Assembly (NCBI RefSeq): GCF_001541345.2
Contig: NZ_LMVL02000001.1
Coordinates: forward strand, 558,001 to 622,000
From: Gillisella vitis
GTDB taxonomy: Bacteria; Pseudomonadota; Alphaproteobacteria; Rhizobiales; Rhizobiaceae
Reading direction: 5' to 3'
Length of the DNA stretch: 64,000 nt
The position numbers were made by a program, and so were the translations under genes. Position 1 is the first letter of the stretch. Every line of letters starts with the position of its first letter. This document shows positions 63,190-64,000 of the stretch, piece after piece. Under the pieces are notes generated by a model, which saw nothing but the letters and a program-made list of their open reading frames with translations, had not been told where the DNA came from and searched no databases.

Positions 63190-64000
63190 TCAGGTCTTGT
63201 CGCGGACGATGCGGTAATGGGAAATCTCGTCGCCGATGGCCGTCAGGAAGAGGATGAGACCGGTGATCGCCAGCACGGTCGAAGTGGTCAGTCCCTGCGT
63301 TTGCAGGATGATGCCCGAATTGAGGATGAAGGCCATCAGCGCGCCCGCAAATATGACGCCGATGCACGAGCCGCGCGCCAGCACCGCGACCATGATACCG
63401 AGATAGCCATAATTGTTGGATATACCGCCTTGAAGGCGATGCACTGTTCCTGTCACTTCCAGCATGCCCGCCAGACCGGCAATTGCCCCCGATAGCAGCA
63501 TGACGGTTATCAGATGGCGGCGGGCGGCAATGCCCGCATAGTTTCCGGCGTGCGGATTGGAGCCGATCAGCCGCACCTCATAACCCCAGCGGGTAAAGGC
63601 CAGCAGCGCTGCCATGGCCAGCGCGAGAAGCACGGCAATCGGCAGGCCCCAATGCACCAGACCCCAGAATTCCGGCATTTCAGCCTTGATGCGCGGCGTG
63701 GCCGAGTTGGCGACGCCGCCGCGTTCGCGCCAGGCATCCGTCGAGACATAATAGACCATCAGGATGGCGACGAAATTGAGCAGCAGCGTGGTGATCAGCT
63801 CGTTGACATTGGCATAGGCACGGGCAAGGGCCGGAATGAGGATCCAGACGCTTCCACCAAGCGCTCCGGCGAAAAACATTGCCACCAGGCTCCAGCCTTC
63901 CGGCAGCGGCACAAAAAGGCCAACGGCACTGGCGGCGAAGGCGCCTGCGTAAAACTGCCCCTCCGCCCCGATATTCCAGGCACCGATCTGTTGCGCGACC
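63190..64000 (-). CDS. Purine nucleoside ABC transporter permease (first), 5' end beyond window
   Basis: The frame is open to the window edge and lacks its N-terminus. The visible 269 codons contain the family signature W-N-I-G-A-E-G-Q-F-Y-A-G-A near the edge and N-E-L-I-T-T-L-L-L-N. It lies 11 bp before the second permease gene, with which it makes the channel. The ATPase and the binding lipoprotein are expected beyond base 64000. Confidence 0.9.
   Translation of the reverse strand, partial: VAQQIGAWNIGAEGQFYAGAFAASAVGLFVPLPEGWSLVAMFFAGALGGSVWILIPALARAYANVNELITTLLLNFVAILMVYYVSTDAWRERGGVANSATPRIKAEMPEFWGLVHWGLPIAVLLALAMAALLAFTRWGYEVRLIGSNPHAGNYAGIAARRHLITVMLLSGAIAGLAGMLEVTGTVHRLQGGISNNYGYLGIMVAVLARGSCIGVIFAGALMAFILNSGIILQTQGLTTSTVLAITGLILFLTAIGDEISHYRIVRDKT

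Overview
The window is a 64 kb stretch of roughly 60% GC, densely coding DNA from an alphaproteobacterium, most probably a member of the Rhizobiaceae (Rhizobium/Agrobacterium/Allorhizobium type). The grounds are a matR-matABC malonate locus of the Rhizobium leguminosarum kind, a RIME-like palindromic intergenic repeat, a GluP-type sugar carrier close to rhizobial and Brucella forms, and the very large share of ABC uptake operons. I see no rRNA, tRNA, CRISPR array, prophage, transposase or replication origin. The content suits an accessory 'catabolic' region, perhaps of a secondary replicon, but the sequence does not prove that.

Layout. (1) 1-7767: GntR-type regulator (5' cut off) and a family-5 peptide-type ABC importer (SBP, two permeases, double ATPase) with a cytosolic gamma-glutamyltransferase-like enzyme. 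(2) 7798-12106: a two-sided cluster of DUF2170 and PspA-like genes on one side and DUF2491, DUF350, DUF1190 lipoprotein and a glutathionylspermidine-synthase-like ATP-grasp enzyme on the other, equivalent to the poorly understood E. coli yjfIJKLMC genes. (3) 12202-17504: malonate catabolism matC-matB-matA with divergent matR and a perfect 14-bp operator palindrome. (4) 17555-29028: a MalT-like LuxR regulator, then a long operon for a second family-5 ABC importer plus a HyuA-like protein and two tandem DUF917 (S-methyl-thiohydantoin-desulfurase-like) proteins; a 21-bp-spaced direct repeat sits in the promoter. (5) 29080-33615: four overlapping two-component genes (two histidine kinases, one LuxR-type and one single-domain response regulator). 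(6) 33616-36148: RIME-like element, small secreted SnoaL-like protein, gluP sugar symporter, and a structured non-coding stretch. (7) 36149-39973: sulfate ABC operon sbp-cysT-cysW-cysA. (8) 40140-47774: LacI-type regulator divergent from a sugar operon (Gfo/Idh/MocA dehydrogenase, TIM-barrel isomerase/epimerase, CUT1 ABC importer), with an exact operator palindrome. (9) 48223-54382: NitT/TauT-type ABC importer, 2-oxoglutarate-type dioxygenase, LysR regulator and cytosine-deaminase-like amidohydrolase. (10) 54344-58968: LacZ beta-galactosidase and divergent ROK regulator. (11) 58985-64000: formate/nitrite-family channel, guanine deaminase, a Rieske-less oxygenase resembling the NdmC type, and two purine-nucleoside ABC permeases (the second cut by the window end).

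Most blocks follow one design: a regulator, an uptake system and one to three enzymes acting on the imported compound. The points that most deserve follow-up are the PspA/ATP-grasp cluster, the HyuA-DUF917-DUF917 transporter operon with its direct-repeat promoter, the Rieske-less oxygenase in a purine locus, and several exact palindromes that link regulators to their probable operators.
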